Shown here: in pieces, positions 1-7,806 of the stretch
Numbering within the stretch: the stretch's first letter is position 1
Layout: every line of letters starts with the position of its first letter
Assembly: GCA_945900965.1 (NCBI GenBank)
Contig: CAMDKM010000031.1
Coordinates: 1-40,972 of the forward strand
Origin: Bordetella parapertussis
Lineage (GTDB): Bacteria; Pseudomonadota; Gammaproteobacteria; Burkholderiales; JACQAP01
DNA length: 40,972 nucleotides
Direction of reading: 5' to 3'
Translations under genes and position numbers: made by a program
Notes under the pieces: model-generated
The model's input: the letters and a program-made list of their open reading frames with translations, nothing else
Told to the model about the DNA's origin: nothing
Databases searched by the model: none

Positions 1-137
1 TTATTAGTTGTTTCAATGAATTGCCGAGTTCCCGCGCCTCGATTGAATAGCGCGGGAGCGAACTCCGAGATGGCGACCGGCCAATGGCCCACTGTAAATC
101 TGGACTTTAGCCAGGGATTATTTCAGTTTCAGCCACC

Positions 138-184
138 TGGGGTCAGGCCGATACTTTATAGTATAAAGTATAGGCCTGACCCCA
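138..184. repeat. 47-bp REP-like palindrome downstream of galE
   Basis: The two halves are near-perfect reverse complements: TGGGGTCAGGCC (138-149) pairs with GGCCTGACCCCA (173-184), and the inner arms 151-160 and 162-171 pair perfectly, with only 150/172 mismatched and 161 as centre. The outer 12 bases are the same as the ends of the transposase element at 33631-34557, so this is probably a non-autonomous copy of the same repeat family (inference). It lies 10 bases past the galE stop codon and could act as a transcript-end hairpin, but there is no U-tract. Confidence 0.8.
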
Positions 185-193
185 AAGACGGGC

Positions 194-1231
194 TCAACGA
201 GCCGCAAAAGGAGTCATGAAGCCTTGAGGGTTTCTCTCTTGCCAGCGCCAGGCATCGGCGCACATGTCGTTCAGCCCTTTCATTGCCTGCCAACCCAACA
301 GTTGATGCGCAAGCGCGGGGTTGGCGTAACTGACCGCGATGTCTCCCGGGCGCCGCTCGACAATGCGAAAGGGAATCTTTCGCCCGCTCGCGGCCTGAAA
401 TGCTTCCACCACTTCCAGAACGCTGTAACCGCGGCCGGTACCCAGATTGATCGGCACGGCACCGCGCATGTCGGACAAGTGATTTAACGCCGCTACATGA
501 CCGAGCGCAAGATCGATCACATGGATATAGTCGCGAACACCGGTTCCGTCGGGCGTCGGATAGTCTTTGCCGTATACCTGCAATTCCTTGAGCGTACCCA
601 CCGCCACCTGGCAGATATAGGGCATGAGATTGTTGGGCGTCCCGGTGGGATCCTCGCCTAGAACGCCTTTTGGGTGAGCTCCGACTGGATTGAAATACCG
701 TAGCAAGCAAATTTGCCACCTGGCGTCCGACGTGGCGAGATCGCACAGCATGTCCTCCACCATGAGCTTGCTGCGTCCATAGGGGTTGGTCGGTCCCAGC
801 GGGGCGGACTCACTGAAAGGCGCAGCGCTTGCAGTCCCATAGACCGTGGCGCTCGAACTGAACACCAGTTTCCGAACCCCGAACTCCTCCATGACCTGGC
901 AAAGTGTCATCGAGGAATTCAGGTTATTTTGGTAATAGAGAATAGGCTTCCGAACTGACTCGCCGACCGCCTTGAGGCCGGCGAAATGTAATACGGCGTC
1001 GAACTTCTCCCGGCTGAAAACATCCCGAAGCCCCGCGTAATCGCAAACATCCAGTTTTGCAAAACCAGGACGACGGCCGCAGATGAACTCGATCCGTCCG
1101 AGTACTTCAATCTTGCTGTTGCTCAGATTGTCCACCACCGTCACGTCGAAACCCTGATCGAGCAGTTCGACGCACACGTGCGAGCCGATATACCCCAGAC
1201 CACCCGTAACCAGTAATTTTCCCTTATGCAA
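194..1231 (-). CDS. galE: UDP-glucose 4-epimerase
   Basis: Extended short-chain dehydrogenase that interconverts UDP-glucose and UDP-galactose in the cytoplasm, supplying UDP-galactose for polysaccharide assembly. The N-terminus has the NAD-binding TGGLGYIGSH, followed by SSSATVYG and the catalytic YGRSK (Tyr-x3-Lys). Length is about 345 residues against a usual 330-340. The frame is open to 1285, but those extra 18 residues are not GalE-like. A TTG at 1231 with GGGGAA just upstream gives a start at HKGKLLVTGG, the position where family members begin, so I prefer it. It is the last gene of the minus-strand polysaccharide locus. A second copy of its 3' end lies at 4188-4441. The family call is firm; the start is uncertain. 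Confidence 0.92.
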   Translation of the reverse strand: MHKGKLLVTGGLGYIGSHVCVELLDQGFDVTVVDNLSNSKIEVLGRIEFICGRRPGFAKLDVCDYAGLRDVFSREKFDAVLHFAGLKAVGESVRKPILYYQNNLNSSMTLCQVMEEFGVRKLVFSSSATVYGTASAAPFSESAPLGPTNPYGRSKLMVEDMLCDLATSDARWQICLLRYFNPVGAHPKGVLGEDPTGTPNNLMPYICQVAVGTLKELQVYGKDYPTPDGTGVRDYIHVIDLALGHVAALNHLSDMRGAVPINLGTGRGYSVLEVVEAFQAASGRKIPFRIVERRPGDIAVSYANPALAHQLLGWQAMKGLNDMCADAWRWQERNPQGFMTPFAAR

Positions 1232-1285
1232 TTTTTGTTTCCCCAATTTCTCTTCGCAGGCTTCGCGGCAATGAGCAATTAGCAA

Positions 1286-1369
1286 ACCTTCTTCCGGCAG
1301 ATGCTTCGCCTAAGACTACCGGAGCCCGTGATCGTCAAGTGCTGCAATTCTTGTGACCAGGCCAAGCGG
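1286..1369. other. Short gap between galE and the decayed toxin gene
   Basis: Non-coding stretch upstream of galE. I see no clear promoter, hairpin or repeat in it. Confidence 0.5.
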
Positions 1370-1749
1370 TCAATTCGAATTCTCCGGTTGCAGGGGAAGT
1401 ATGCGAACGCGCTCGCGCGCCGGGTCGATCGTTACCAAAGCTCCGAGAGCCAATGCCCCCGCCTGCTGCGCAAGGGTTAACTCAACACGCCCGGCAAGAA
1501 CTTCAGGACGCAGGTCTGCCGTTCTACACTGAATTACACTTGGAACCTTGGCTCCCGAGGAGGCCAGAATCGCGCCAAAATCGAGATCGTTCGTAAAAAA
1601 ACAATCCCGTTTTCGGAGGCCCAGTGCAATATCTCTTCATCTGGTGCGTTGTGTGCACCGACTTGAGACCAGTGACGCACCTCCTATCCCTTTGCCTGCA
1701 GGGTTGTTACCCATCGAGGCGAGAGATTCATGTCGACGAGAATTTTCAT
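1370..1749 (-). pseudogene. Decayed DUF5615 PIN-like toxin
   Basis: Reading the minus strand from the ATG at 1749 gives MKILVDMNLSPRW, the typical start of DUF5615/Mut7-C-type PIN-like proteins. The ORF is broken twice: an in-frame TAG at 1684-1686, and a missing base in the T-run (seven A on the plus strand, 1595-1601). Restoring one base yields FLTNDLDFGAIL, the conserved acidic motif, then an open frame to the TGA at 1370. The intact protein would have had about 126 residues. The ATG overlaps the stop of the DUF433 gene (ATGA), the usual antitoxin-toxin coupling. The toxin is almost certainly inactive unless recoding occurs or the sequence has errors. Confidence 0.78.
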
Positions 1750-1967
1750 CCCGTCGTCAGCTCACGTTCCTCCGCCCGCCATGCCGCATACCTCAAGGCC
1801 TGAAGGATGTCCTCTCGCTCGAGGTAAGGGTAACCCGCCAACACCTGCTCCACTGTGATGCCGGCCCCGATCATCCCAACGATAGTGCCCACCGTCACAC
1901 GCATGCCGCGAACGGTAGGTTTTCCCCCCATTACGCGGGGATCATGCGAGATTCTCTCGAAATTCAT
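1746..1967 (-). CDS. DUF433 antitoxin-like protein
   Basis: A 73-residue protein with the DUF433 pattern: ISHDPRVMGGKPTVRGMRV at the start, then a helical segment with GITVEQVLAGYPYLEREDI. DUF433 proteins are small winged-helix-like proteins usually encoded next to a DUF5615 PIN-like toxin and regarded as predicted antitoxins. AGGAGG about ten bases before the ATG supports the start. The stop overlaps the start of the downstream toxin gene, which is disrupted here, so the antitoxin is now an orphan. Confidence 0.85.
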   Translation of the reverse strand: MNFERISHDPRVMGGKPTVRGMRVTVGTIVGMIGAGITVEQVLAGYPYLEREDILQALRYAAWRAEERELTTG

Positions 1968-2033
1968 GGGCCTTCCCTCCTGGCAACTTAAAGCGATTAT
2001 ATTGCGGCGGCCAACAACGTGCCACGAAGCCTC

Positions 2034-2100
2034 TTAAGTCTCATGGCACTCGGCAGAGGCCAGCAAGCGGCGAATTTCGATGACCGACGCGTTATGGGAC
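2034..2100 (-). pseudogene. Possible HEPN gene remnant after the nucleotidyltransferase
   Basis: In the frame following the nucleotidyltransferase stop, the minus strand reads SHNASVIEIRRLLASAE before a TAA at 2034-2036. This resembles the N-terminal helix of HEPN proteins that commonly follow winged-helix/MNT genes. Only about 21 residues remain, with no ATG and no RX4-6H motif, so it would be a truncated relic. The similarity is judged by eye and is weak. Confidence 0.3.
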
Positions 2101-2718
2101 TTAAGCCGACCGATGCTTAATAAGTTTTCCAAGGTCATCGTCACTTCCAATCAGATAAATCTTTGGACCTTCCACGACTCGCGCGAGGTATGGTTCGCGA
2201 CTGGCAAACTTCCTCTGGAACTCCCGCCTGGAATAAACATGCGGATTCACCTCGCGACGCAGCTTTTCCTCGACCGATGAAAGTGCCAGCACGGCCTCGG
2301 CGAATTTCAAACTGCCGATGATCATGACGTCTACGTCGCTGGCCGCCCTCTCGTCGCCACGAGCAACCGAGCCATATATGAAGACAACATCTACCTGAGC
2401 CGCGAGCGGATCCAGAGCCTCCCGGATTATATCGGCCACCCCAAAACTTTTGCGCAGGATTGCGCGCAATTCCTCATAGATGGGGCACGCAGGGTTGGCC
2501 TGGTAATGAACCTGATTTCCCAAGGGGCTGCGAAGCAGCAATCCTGCCTCGGCGAGGGAACTGAGTTCCCGATAGAGTGTTCCGGCCGGCTTTCCGGTGA
2601 TGCGCGCGATTTCCCGCACATGAAACGATTGTTCCGGATGCATCAACAATAATGCCAGGACCTGACGTCGATATGCGCCAAAAAGCAAAACGCCGAGGTT
2701 CGAGACCTTCGTTGCCAT
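2101..2718 (-). CDS. Winged-helix protein with MNT nucleotidyltransferase domain
   Basis: About 205 residues. Residues 8-75 form a MarR/ArsR-like winged helix (SFHVREIARITGKPAGTLYR is the recognition region). Residues 105-135 hold a minimal nucleotidyltransferase motif with GS (116-117), ten residues, then DVD (128-130). Such fusions are predicted to be autoregulated antitoxin-like proteins paired with a HEPN partner. The frame extends to a TTG at 2757, but the first ATG is at 2718, immediately next to a perfect palindrome (2719-2740). No good ribosome-binding site precedes either start. No intact HEPN partner follows; see 2034-2100. Confidence 0.8.
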   Translation of the reverse strand: MATKVSNLGVLLFGAYRRQVLALLLMHPEQSFHVREIARITGKPAGTLYRELSSLAEAGLLLRSPLGNQVHYQANPACPIYEELRAILRKSFGVADIIREALDPLAAQVDVVFIYGSVARGDERAASDVDVMIIGSLKFAEAVLALSSVEEKLRREVNPHVYSRREFQRKFASREPYLARVVEGPKIYLIGSDDDLGKLIKHRSA

Positions 2719-2740
2719 AATAGCGACGATTGTCGCTATT
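2719..2740. promoter_or_regulatory. Palindromic putative operator abutting the wHTH-MNT start
   Basis: AATAGCGAC (2719-2727) and GTCGCTATT (2732-2740) are perfect 9-bp reverse complements separated by four bases. The palindrome touches the ATG at 2718, where a ribosome-binding site would be expected. Its size and symmetry suit a dimeric winged-helix protein such as the one encoded by the adjacent gene; autoregulation is inferred. Confidence 0.6.
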
Positions 2741-2980
2741 TCAGCAACACTCGTCAAGGTCGCTGGCAGGTTCTTGTGGCGACGACTAATTTACCTCGGC
2801 AGACCCAGGTGGTTTTGAAGCATGAGAACAGGCGGTTCATGGAGCAAAACATCAAATTTCACCGGCACGGTGGCGCTCAATAAGGCGACGGCGTTGCGTT
2901 GGGAGAGAGACTGCGACGATCAGCGGAATTTACGCGACCCCCGATCGCAAGGGGCCAGCAGGCATGGACTAGTGTTTGCA
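2741..2980. other. Intergenic stretch without a recognisable gene
   Basis: Region between the wHTH-MNT operator and the acyltransferase stop codon. It has short open frames on both strands but none with recognisable similarity or a good start. It probably carries the wHTH-MNT promoter. Confidence 0.4.
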
Positions 2981-4054
2981 TCAGCGTCCGCCGGTTACGA
3001 TACTGACAAATCTTGGCGTAACTCTGAAAAAGACGCGATAAGCTATGATCAAAAAAGTTATAACAACAATAGGAACAAAAAAATACAGGCAAAGTATTGA
3101 GGACGAAGTGTTGGGGGAAAGTAATTTGTACGAAATTTTCCTCACGATTGTAAGCAAGGGTTCGTGAATTGCATATACAAAGAAACTTGCACTACTCAAC
3201 CATAAAATAATAGACTTTATTCTTTCGGTCCTTGCAATAAACTTCGTTATGAATAGTGTCGACAGAACACCAACAATAATGCCGACTTTATGCAGATATG
3301 GATTGAACGGTCCATCAATAAAACTCGCATCAATAGTAACTATGATCAAATATAACAAAACAAGTATTGACCCATACCTATCAACGGCAAACATATTTTT
3401 ATTCGTTGACGCTAAATATGCTCCGACATAGAAAAATAATAAGGCTTCCGATGATGGCACATAAAAAGGCCAAATATCAAAAAACCAATAGATGAAAAAA
3501 ACGGCCAAAAAAGCAAATGGCCCGAATTTAAGAATAATTTTTATTAATGGTGCCAACAACACCAGAATCATCAAATCCCGAATAAACCAAAATTGATAGG
3601 CTATCGGGGAGCGATTTATACCAACGACTGCATTAAGGTAATCAAAAAAGCCAAACCCCGCTATCGGAGGGTTATTACCAGAAAAATATATCTGAGTTGC
3701 GGGTATAGCCTGAGCAAGTGCAATAAATGAAAGGGTGACGATATTCCAAAAAATAAATGGAATCAGCAGGGTCTTAATTCTCGCCTTTAATTTTACGAAA
3801 TAACTTTTTTTTGACCACTCAAACCCAGTAAAAAATAAATAACCGGCCATCAAGAAAAACAACGGCACGGCTACTCGTGCAATACCATTAGAAATTAAGT
3901 TTCTTATAAAATCGACAACAAAATGGGTTTGGTTCAAACCAATCTCGTTCCCGGAGTAAATCGCAGTACTCACATATGCGTGTATGAATACAACGCCAAC
4001 AATAAGTGGAAACCTTAGAAGGTCAAGACGCAACGATTGTTCTCTATCAAGCAT
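2981..4054 (-). CDS. Membrane acyltransferase (acyltransferase 3 family)
   Basis: A 357-residue polytopic inner-membrane protein of the OafA/acyltransferase-3 type, predicted to O-acetylate a sugar of the polysaccharide. About ten hydrophobic segments are visible. Near the N-terminus, LRFPLIVGVVFIHAY carries the arginine and histidine spacing of the family. GWFL-type loops are replaced by QFWFIRDL. Start at the ATG 4054 (MLDREQSLRLD) with AGGA upstream; an upstream TTG at 4081 is less likely. The gene is clearly richer in A/T than its neighbours, a common sign of transfer in polysaccharide loci. The donor and acceptor cannot be told. Confidence 0.85.
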   Translation of the reverse strand: MLDREQSLRLDLLRFPLIVGVVFIHAYVSTAIYSGNEIGLNQTHFVVDFIRNLISNGIARVAVPLFFLMAGYLFFTGFEWSKKSYFVKLKARIKTLLIPFIFWNIVTLSFIALAQAIPATQIYFSGNNPPIAGFGFFDYLNAVVGINRSPIAYQFWFIRDLMILVLLAPLIKIILKFGPFAFLAVFFIYWFFDIWPFYVPSSEALLFFYVGAYLASTNKNMFAVDRYGSILVLLYLIIVTIDASFIDGPFNPYLHKVGIIVGVLSTLFITKFIARTERIKSIILWLSSASFFVYAIHEPLLTIVRKISYKLLSPNTSSSILCLYFFVPIVVITFLIIAYRVFFRVTPRFVSIVTGGR

Positions 4055-4187
4055 GTGGATCCTATACCTAGGGGTTTCCAAAAGTGTCCACTTGTAAAAT
4101 TTTCAACTTATTGAGGGGGTGACGTCCTTCATCTGTGTCAAAGACTTGCGTTTTACGCCTCTTCATGGCAAAGCAATGTCTAGAGGT

Positions 4188-4441
4188 TTAACGAACTTCC
4201 AATGGGGTTATGAAGCTTTGAGGATTCTTCTCTTGCCAACGCCAGGCATCGGCGCAAATGTCTATCAGATCCTTCGCTGCCTGCTCACACAATAGTTGAT
4301 GGGCAAGCGCGGGATGCGCGCAAGTGACCGCGGTGCCCCCAGGGCGCCGTGCAACAATTCGCATTGGAATATTGCGCTCCGACACTGACTCAAACGCCTG
4401 CACAACAGAGGCTAGCTTTCTCCATTATCGGTCCCGGCTCG
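4188..4441 (-). pseudogene. Truncated second copy of the galE 3' end
   Basis: The minus strand encodes VVQAFESVSERNIPMRI, then PALAHQLL and CADAWRWQEKNPQ up to a stop at 4188. This is the C-terminal ~75 residues of GalE and closely matches the same part of the galE at 194-1231, at both protein and DNA level. The upstream three quarters of the gene are missing; the copy begins directly after the stop of the epimerase at 4442. It is a relic of duplication or of recombination at galE. Confidence 0.88.
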
Positions 4442-5431
4442 TCACTCGGAATAAAAAACGCCCTCCTCGCCATGCGATTCCAAAAACTCATAACGAATCG
4501 TCCTTTCCAGTGCTTTCGCCAACGGAACTGGGGAAGAAAACCCGGTACCTTCAATAGCAGTGCCATACGTAGAATTGGCACAAAATTTCTTAACTCGGAT
4601 GGCGCTTATGGCAAAACGTTTGCCGGTAACTGCCGCAGCTATGTCAAATGCTTTTCCGACAATATAGCCAACCAAATAAGGTACCCGAAAACCGATATTC
4701 TCACTCCTACCCAATAAACGATAAACCGTACCAACAAAACTATTCATCGTAAAGTCTGGTTTATCGATAAAGTTGTAAACGTGAACTCCTGGCTTGAACC
4801 TTGTCGCGTATTCCAAGAACGCAGCAACATTCTCGACATACGCAATCGATTTTCTGTTCCTTCCGTTACCTACCATTACAAACCTACCGGAATCGACCTG
4901 TCGTAACAAATTAAAGACGTTACCTCTATTCCGCTCTCCAAATACAACCGTAGGCCGGACAATTACCAAGCATCGCTCCCCTGGTGCCTCCGCCTGCCAG
5001 CCTTTGAAAACCTGCTCAGCTTCATACTTCGTACGACCATAGTTATTAAACGGAGCAATTTGGCCTGATTCATCCGTACCGATAGGAGCATATCCGTATA
5101 CAGCGACCGTGCTCGTAAACACAATGACTTTGACGTTCTTTTCATGGGCTACCACGCAGATATTCCTTGCCCCCCCAACATTTACTTCATCATATAGGGT
5201 TTGTGGCCTGACATCGTCGCGATGCTCGGCGGCCAGATTTACGATTACCGAATTTTCAAGGACTGACGCACGAAGCGCCTCAAGTGAACGGACATCGCCT
5301 ACAACTGCGCGTCTTGGAAAATCCCTGCTGTTAATCTTGTCAATAATTGTGAAGTTAACGCCCGCTCTATCGAGTCGAGAGCAAAGTCGTGTGCCAATAA
5401 ACCCACTCCCACCGACAATATGAATCATCAT
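4442..5431 (-). CDS. NAD-dependent epimerase/dehydratase
   Basis: A 329-residue extended short-chain dehydrogenase acting on a nucleotide sugar. The N-terminal Rossmann glycine motif is GGSGFIGT (7-14), followed by FTSTVAVYG (105-113) and the catalytic Tyr131-Lys135 in YGRTK. It probably makes a deoxy- or 4-keto-derived sugar nucleotide for the repeat unit; the substrate is unknown. It starts at ATGATG overlapping the stop of the GT2 gene, so the two are translationally coupled. The downstream neighbour is the galE relic. Confidence 0.88.
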   Translation of the reverse strand: MMIHIVGGSGFIGTRLCSRLDRAGVNFTIIDKINSRDFPRRAVVGDVRSLEALRASVLENSVIVNLAAEHRDDVRPQTLYDEVNVGGARNICVVAHEKNVKVIVFTSTVAVYGYAPIGTDESGQIAPFNNYGRTKYEAEQVFKGWQAEAPGERCLVIVRPTVVFGERNRGNVFNLLRQVDSGRFVMVGNGRNRKSIAYVENVAAFLEYATRFKPGVHVYNFIDKPDFTMNSFVGTVYRLLGRSENIGFRVPYLVGYIVGKAFDIAAAVTGKRFAISAIRVKKFCANSTYGTAIEGTGFSSPVPLAKALERTIRYEFLESHGEEGVFYSE

Positions 5432-6168
5432 TTTCCGAGGATCCTTCTAACAACGTTCCAGCCAACGTAATACGCCGATTGACAGACCGAGAGGTTCTCG
5501 ACTGTACGAAATAGGCTCCAATTGTATCGAAGGAGCTGCAATTTATTTCTCGATATGGAATTCGCCCTCAGCCGATATCGAGCAAGCACTTGTGGAACGC
5601 AATAAACAAACGGCTCTTGTTTGAGAATTCGTAGCCATAGACCATAATCCTGTCGTTTTCGCAGAAGCGGCATGTACAATTTACCAAGCTTCGCCGAATC
5701 GTATATTGCGGTTAAGCATCCAATCCGATTGGATTTCAACATGTCTCTATATGACATCTTCCTCGGCGGCGTAACCTGCGGACCAATTCGCTCACCGCGC
5801 TCTGAAATTCTTTCATATTGAGTGTGGGAAAATGCATAGTTATTTGACTCCATAAAAGATATTTGCCTGTCAAGTTTTTCAGGTAACCAAATATCATCAC
5901 TGTCGACAAAGGCGATAAAGCGCCCGCTGGCGACTTCGATACCCGCATTTCGTGCTACAGCTGTTCCCGAATTAACAGAAAGACGCAGAAGTCGAATTCG
6001 ACGGTCATTTTCAACAAATCGGTGCGCTACCGCGACAGAGTTATCGGTAGAACAATCATCTACTAGAATTAACTCCCAATCACCGAATGACTGTTTCATG
6101 ACGGACGTAACCGTTTCCGCGAGAAATTCTGCGCAGTTATAAACGGGCGTAATTATTGATACGCGCAT
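5428..6168 (-). CDS. Family 2 glycosyltransferase
   Basis: A 246-residue GT-A fold inverting glycosyltransferase. The N-terminus MRVSIITPVYN, the nucleotide-binding DDCSTDNS (37-44) and the metal-binding DSD at 89-91 (FVDSDDIW) are typical of GT2. It would add one sugar to the lipid-linked repeat unit on the cytoplasmic face. The acceptor and donor cannot be read from sequence. It overlaps the epimerase gene by four bases and follows the GH16 gene by 56 bases. Confidence 0.92.
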   Translation of the reverse strand: MRVSIITPVYNCAEFLAETVTSVMKQSFGDWELILVDDCSTDNSVAVAHRFVENDRRIRLLRLSVNSGTAVARNAGIEVASGRFIAFVDSDDIWLPEKLDRQISFMESNNYAFSHTQYERISERGERIGPQVTPPRKMSYRDMLKSNRIGCLTAIYDSAKLGKLYMPLLRKRQDYGLWLRILKQEPFVYCVPQVLARYRLRANSISRNKLQLLRYNWSLFRTVENLSVCQSAYYVGWNVVRRILGK

Positions 6169-6224
6169 TTGTATAGCGATCCCTTAGGTCAGAAAAGTGT
6201 CAATAGGTGTGAGGCGATCTGTCA

Positions 6225-7007
6225 TTACTTTGGCCTTTGCGCGGTTTGATCTTGGTAATACCGCACATAATGAAACCGCACCTCATCAGAATCTTTTCCC
6301 AAGCGGGGATATCCTCCCCACCCCGAAACGTGCGAACTTAGAATGACGTAATGAGGTTTCGAAGTAATAGACTCTGCAGTTCGCCAAACCACCTTACCAT
6401 CAATATAAAACGTGTATCGATCCGATCGCCAATCGAATCCGACAATGTGTGTGCATCCAGGGCAGACAATATCTGCCACTCGATGTCCATTGACCCTATG
6501 AAAGATTCCGTAACCAAAAGTGTGAATATTGAAATGTGCCATTTTTGGCATTAAGGGCACGTATTCGACCACATCAATCTCCGCGCCATGCGTTGAAGAA
6601 GGACCTCCCTGGTCGTAGTTGTCAGATTTCAACCAGAACGCGATGTGGTGGCCTGGATGGCGGGGAAGAGTAACTTTGACCTCGAAATAGCCAGGGGAGA
6701 ACCAGCGCTTTCCATACGTCGAAACCATTCCAGCCTTGGGCGGGTTACCAAATTGTGTCTTTATTATTAGCGCACCGTTCTGGAAATCATTAACCACCAT
6801 ATCTGTGCTATTCAAGTATCCCTCTCTTCGCCAACCCGGCATTCGGAATGTCCAATTCTTGTGATATAAAACCGGATCATTGAATAACTCCTCCCAAACC
6901 AGCTTGTAGCCCGCGTCGGGCGGCTCGGCAATAGCTGCGCATTGTAGGGACAAGATACACAACGCGAACGCCACTATATAAAACAACTTCTTTCCGTACT
7001 TACCCAT
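6225..7007 (-). CDS. Secreted GH16 glycoside hydrolase
   Basis: A 260-residue beta-glucanase-fold hydrolase. After the ATG at 7007 comes a signal peptide (Lys-Lys, then a long hydrophobic run to about residue 27, AIA before EPP). The catalytic GH16 motif EIDVVE is at 143-148 with both glutamates and the aspartate present. GAGG lies about nine bases upstream. The frame extends further back to 7058, but that would bury the signal peptide. Family members cut beta-1,3/1,4-glucans or galactans. Within a polymer locus it probably trims or releases the exported polysaccharide in the periplasm; the true substrate is unknown. Confidence 0.88.
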   Translation of the reverse strand: MGKYGKKLFYIVAFALCILSLQCAAIAEPPDAGYKLVWEELFNDPVLYHKNWTFRMPGWRREGYLNSTDMVVNDFQNGALIIKTQFGNPPKAGMVSTYGKRWFSPGYFEVKVTLPRHPGHHIAFWLKSDNYDQGGPSSTHGAEIDVVEYVPLMPKMAHFNIHTFGYGIFHRVNGHRVADIVCPGCTHIVGFDWRSDRYTFYIDGKVVWRTAESITSKPHYVILSSHVSGWGGYPRLGKDSDEVRFHYVRYYQDQTAQRPK

Positions 7008-7023
7008 ATGGCAGGCCTCGATT

Positions 7024-7806
7024 CTATTTTCGTAGTACCAAGTTGACCTGCCATGCATAATGTTTCAACCATGAAGCCTTAAGTAACAAAGAATCGACCC
7101 ATCCAAGCAAGTCCCGCATTAGCGCCCCTCCAAAAACGCCCCGGAACGGGGTAGCAAGGAGGGAACTTAGTCCGAAATAATGCGACTCCTCAATGTCGAA
7201 CAAGTCGTTAAGAGTTGCGAGATCTTTACGTAACAACGGATGTTCATCTTCAGTCCTCGCACCAGGTGTTCGCCACCGATATAGATTTATCAGCGGATTG
7301 TGGCCAAGTGGCTCCCGAAAAACAGCATATCCGCCAGGCTTTAGCACTCGATGCAATTCGCGCACAAATCTTCCGATATCTAAATGATGAATTATCGACG
7401 TACCGAATACCACATCGAATGAACTATCAGGAAATGGTAGACGTTCCGCATTGGCCACTAATGTGGCCCCGAAATTAATACCCTCTTCTACAAGTCTTCG
7501 CCCCGTAAGCTTTGCCGCCTCCGCTGATATATCCAATCCTATGATCGACTTGGCGACACTTCCAATCTGGACAGTTCGTATCCCCTTAAAACACCCAATT
7601 TCAAGCACGTCACGCCTTCGCGACAAAGACTCAATCAGTCGCCAAAGGGCAATATCGTGCATCTCCGTGGCCCAGTAGTACTTGGCCTGAGAAGCTCTTT
7701 CGTTCCCTTCGTCGCCTGCTAAAAAATTACTTATTCTCTGATCGTGATATTTCGCCTCATCTACAATTCGTTTCCGTGAACTATCCAAATCCTGTTCTAT
7801 CGACAT
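7024..7806 (-). CDS. SAM-dependent methyltransferase
   Basis: A 260-residue class I methyltransferase. Motif I is VLEIGCFKG (67-75), followed by an acidic residue at LDIS (91-94) and FDVVFGTSIIHHL, the usual methyltransferase-11 pattern. The start chosen is ATG 7806 because GGAGG lies just upstream; an ATG at 7824 is also in frame and would overlap the polymerase gene more. It may methylate a sugar of the repeat unit or a lipid-linked intermediate (inference). It lies between the polymerase and the GH16 gene. Confidence 0.85.
   Translation of the reverse strand: MSIEQDLDSSRKRIVDEAKYHDQRISNFLAGDEGNERASQAKYYWATEMHDIALWRLIESLSRRRDVLEIGCFKGIRTVQIGSVAKSIIGLDISAEAAKLTGRRLVEEGINFGATLVANAERLPFPDSSFDVVFGTSIIHHLDIGRFVRELHRVLKPGGYAVFREPLGHNPLINLYRWRTPGARTEDEHPLLRKDLATLNDLFDIEESHYFGLSSLLATPFRGVFGGALMRDLLGWVDSLLLKASWLKHYAWQVNLVLRK

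Noticed and set aside
16-219. Small plus-strand open frame at the window start
   Set aside because: It reads through the 47-bp palindrome, has no ribosome-binding site, and resembles no known protein.
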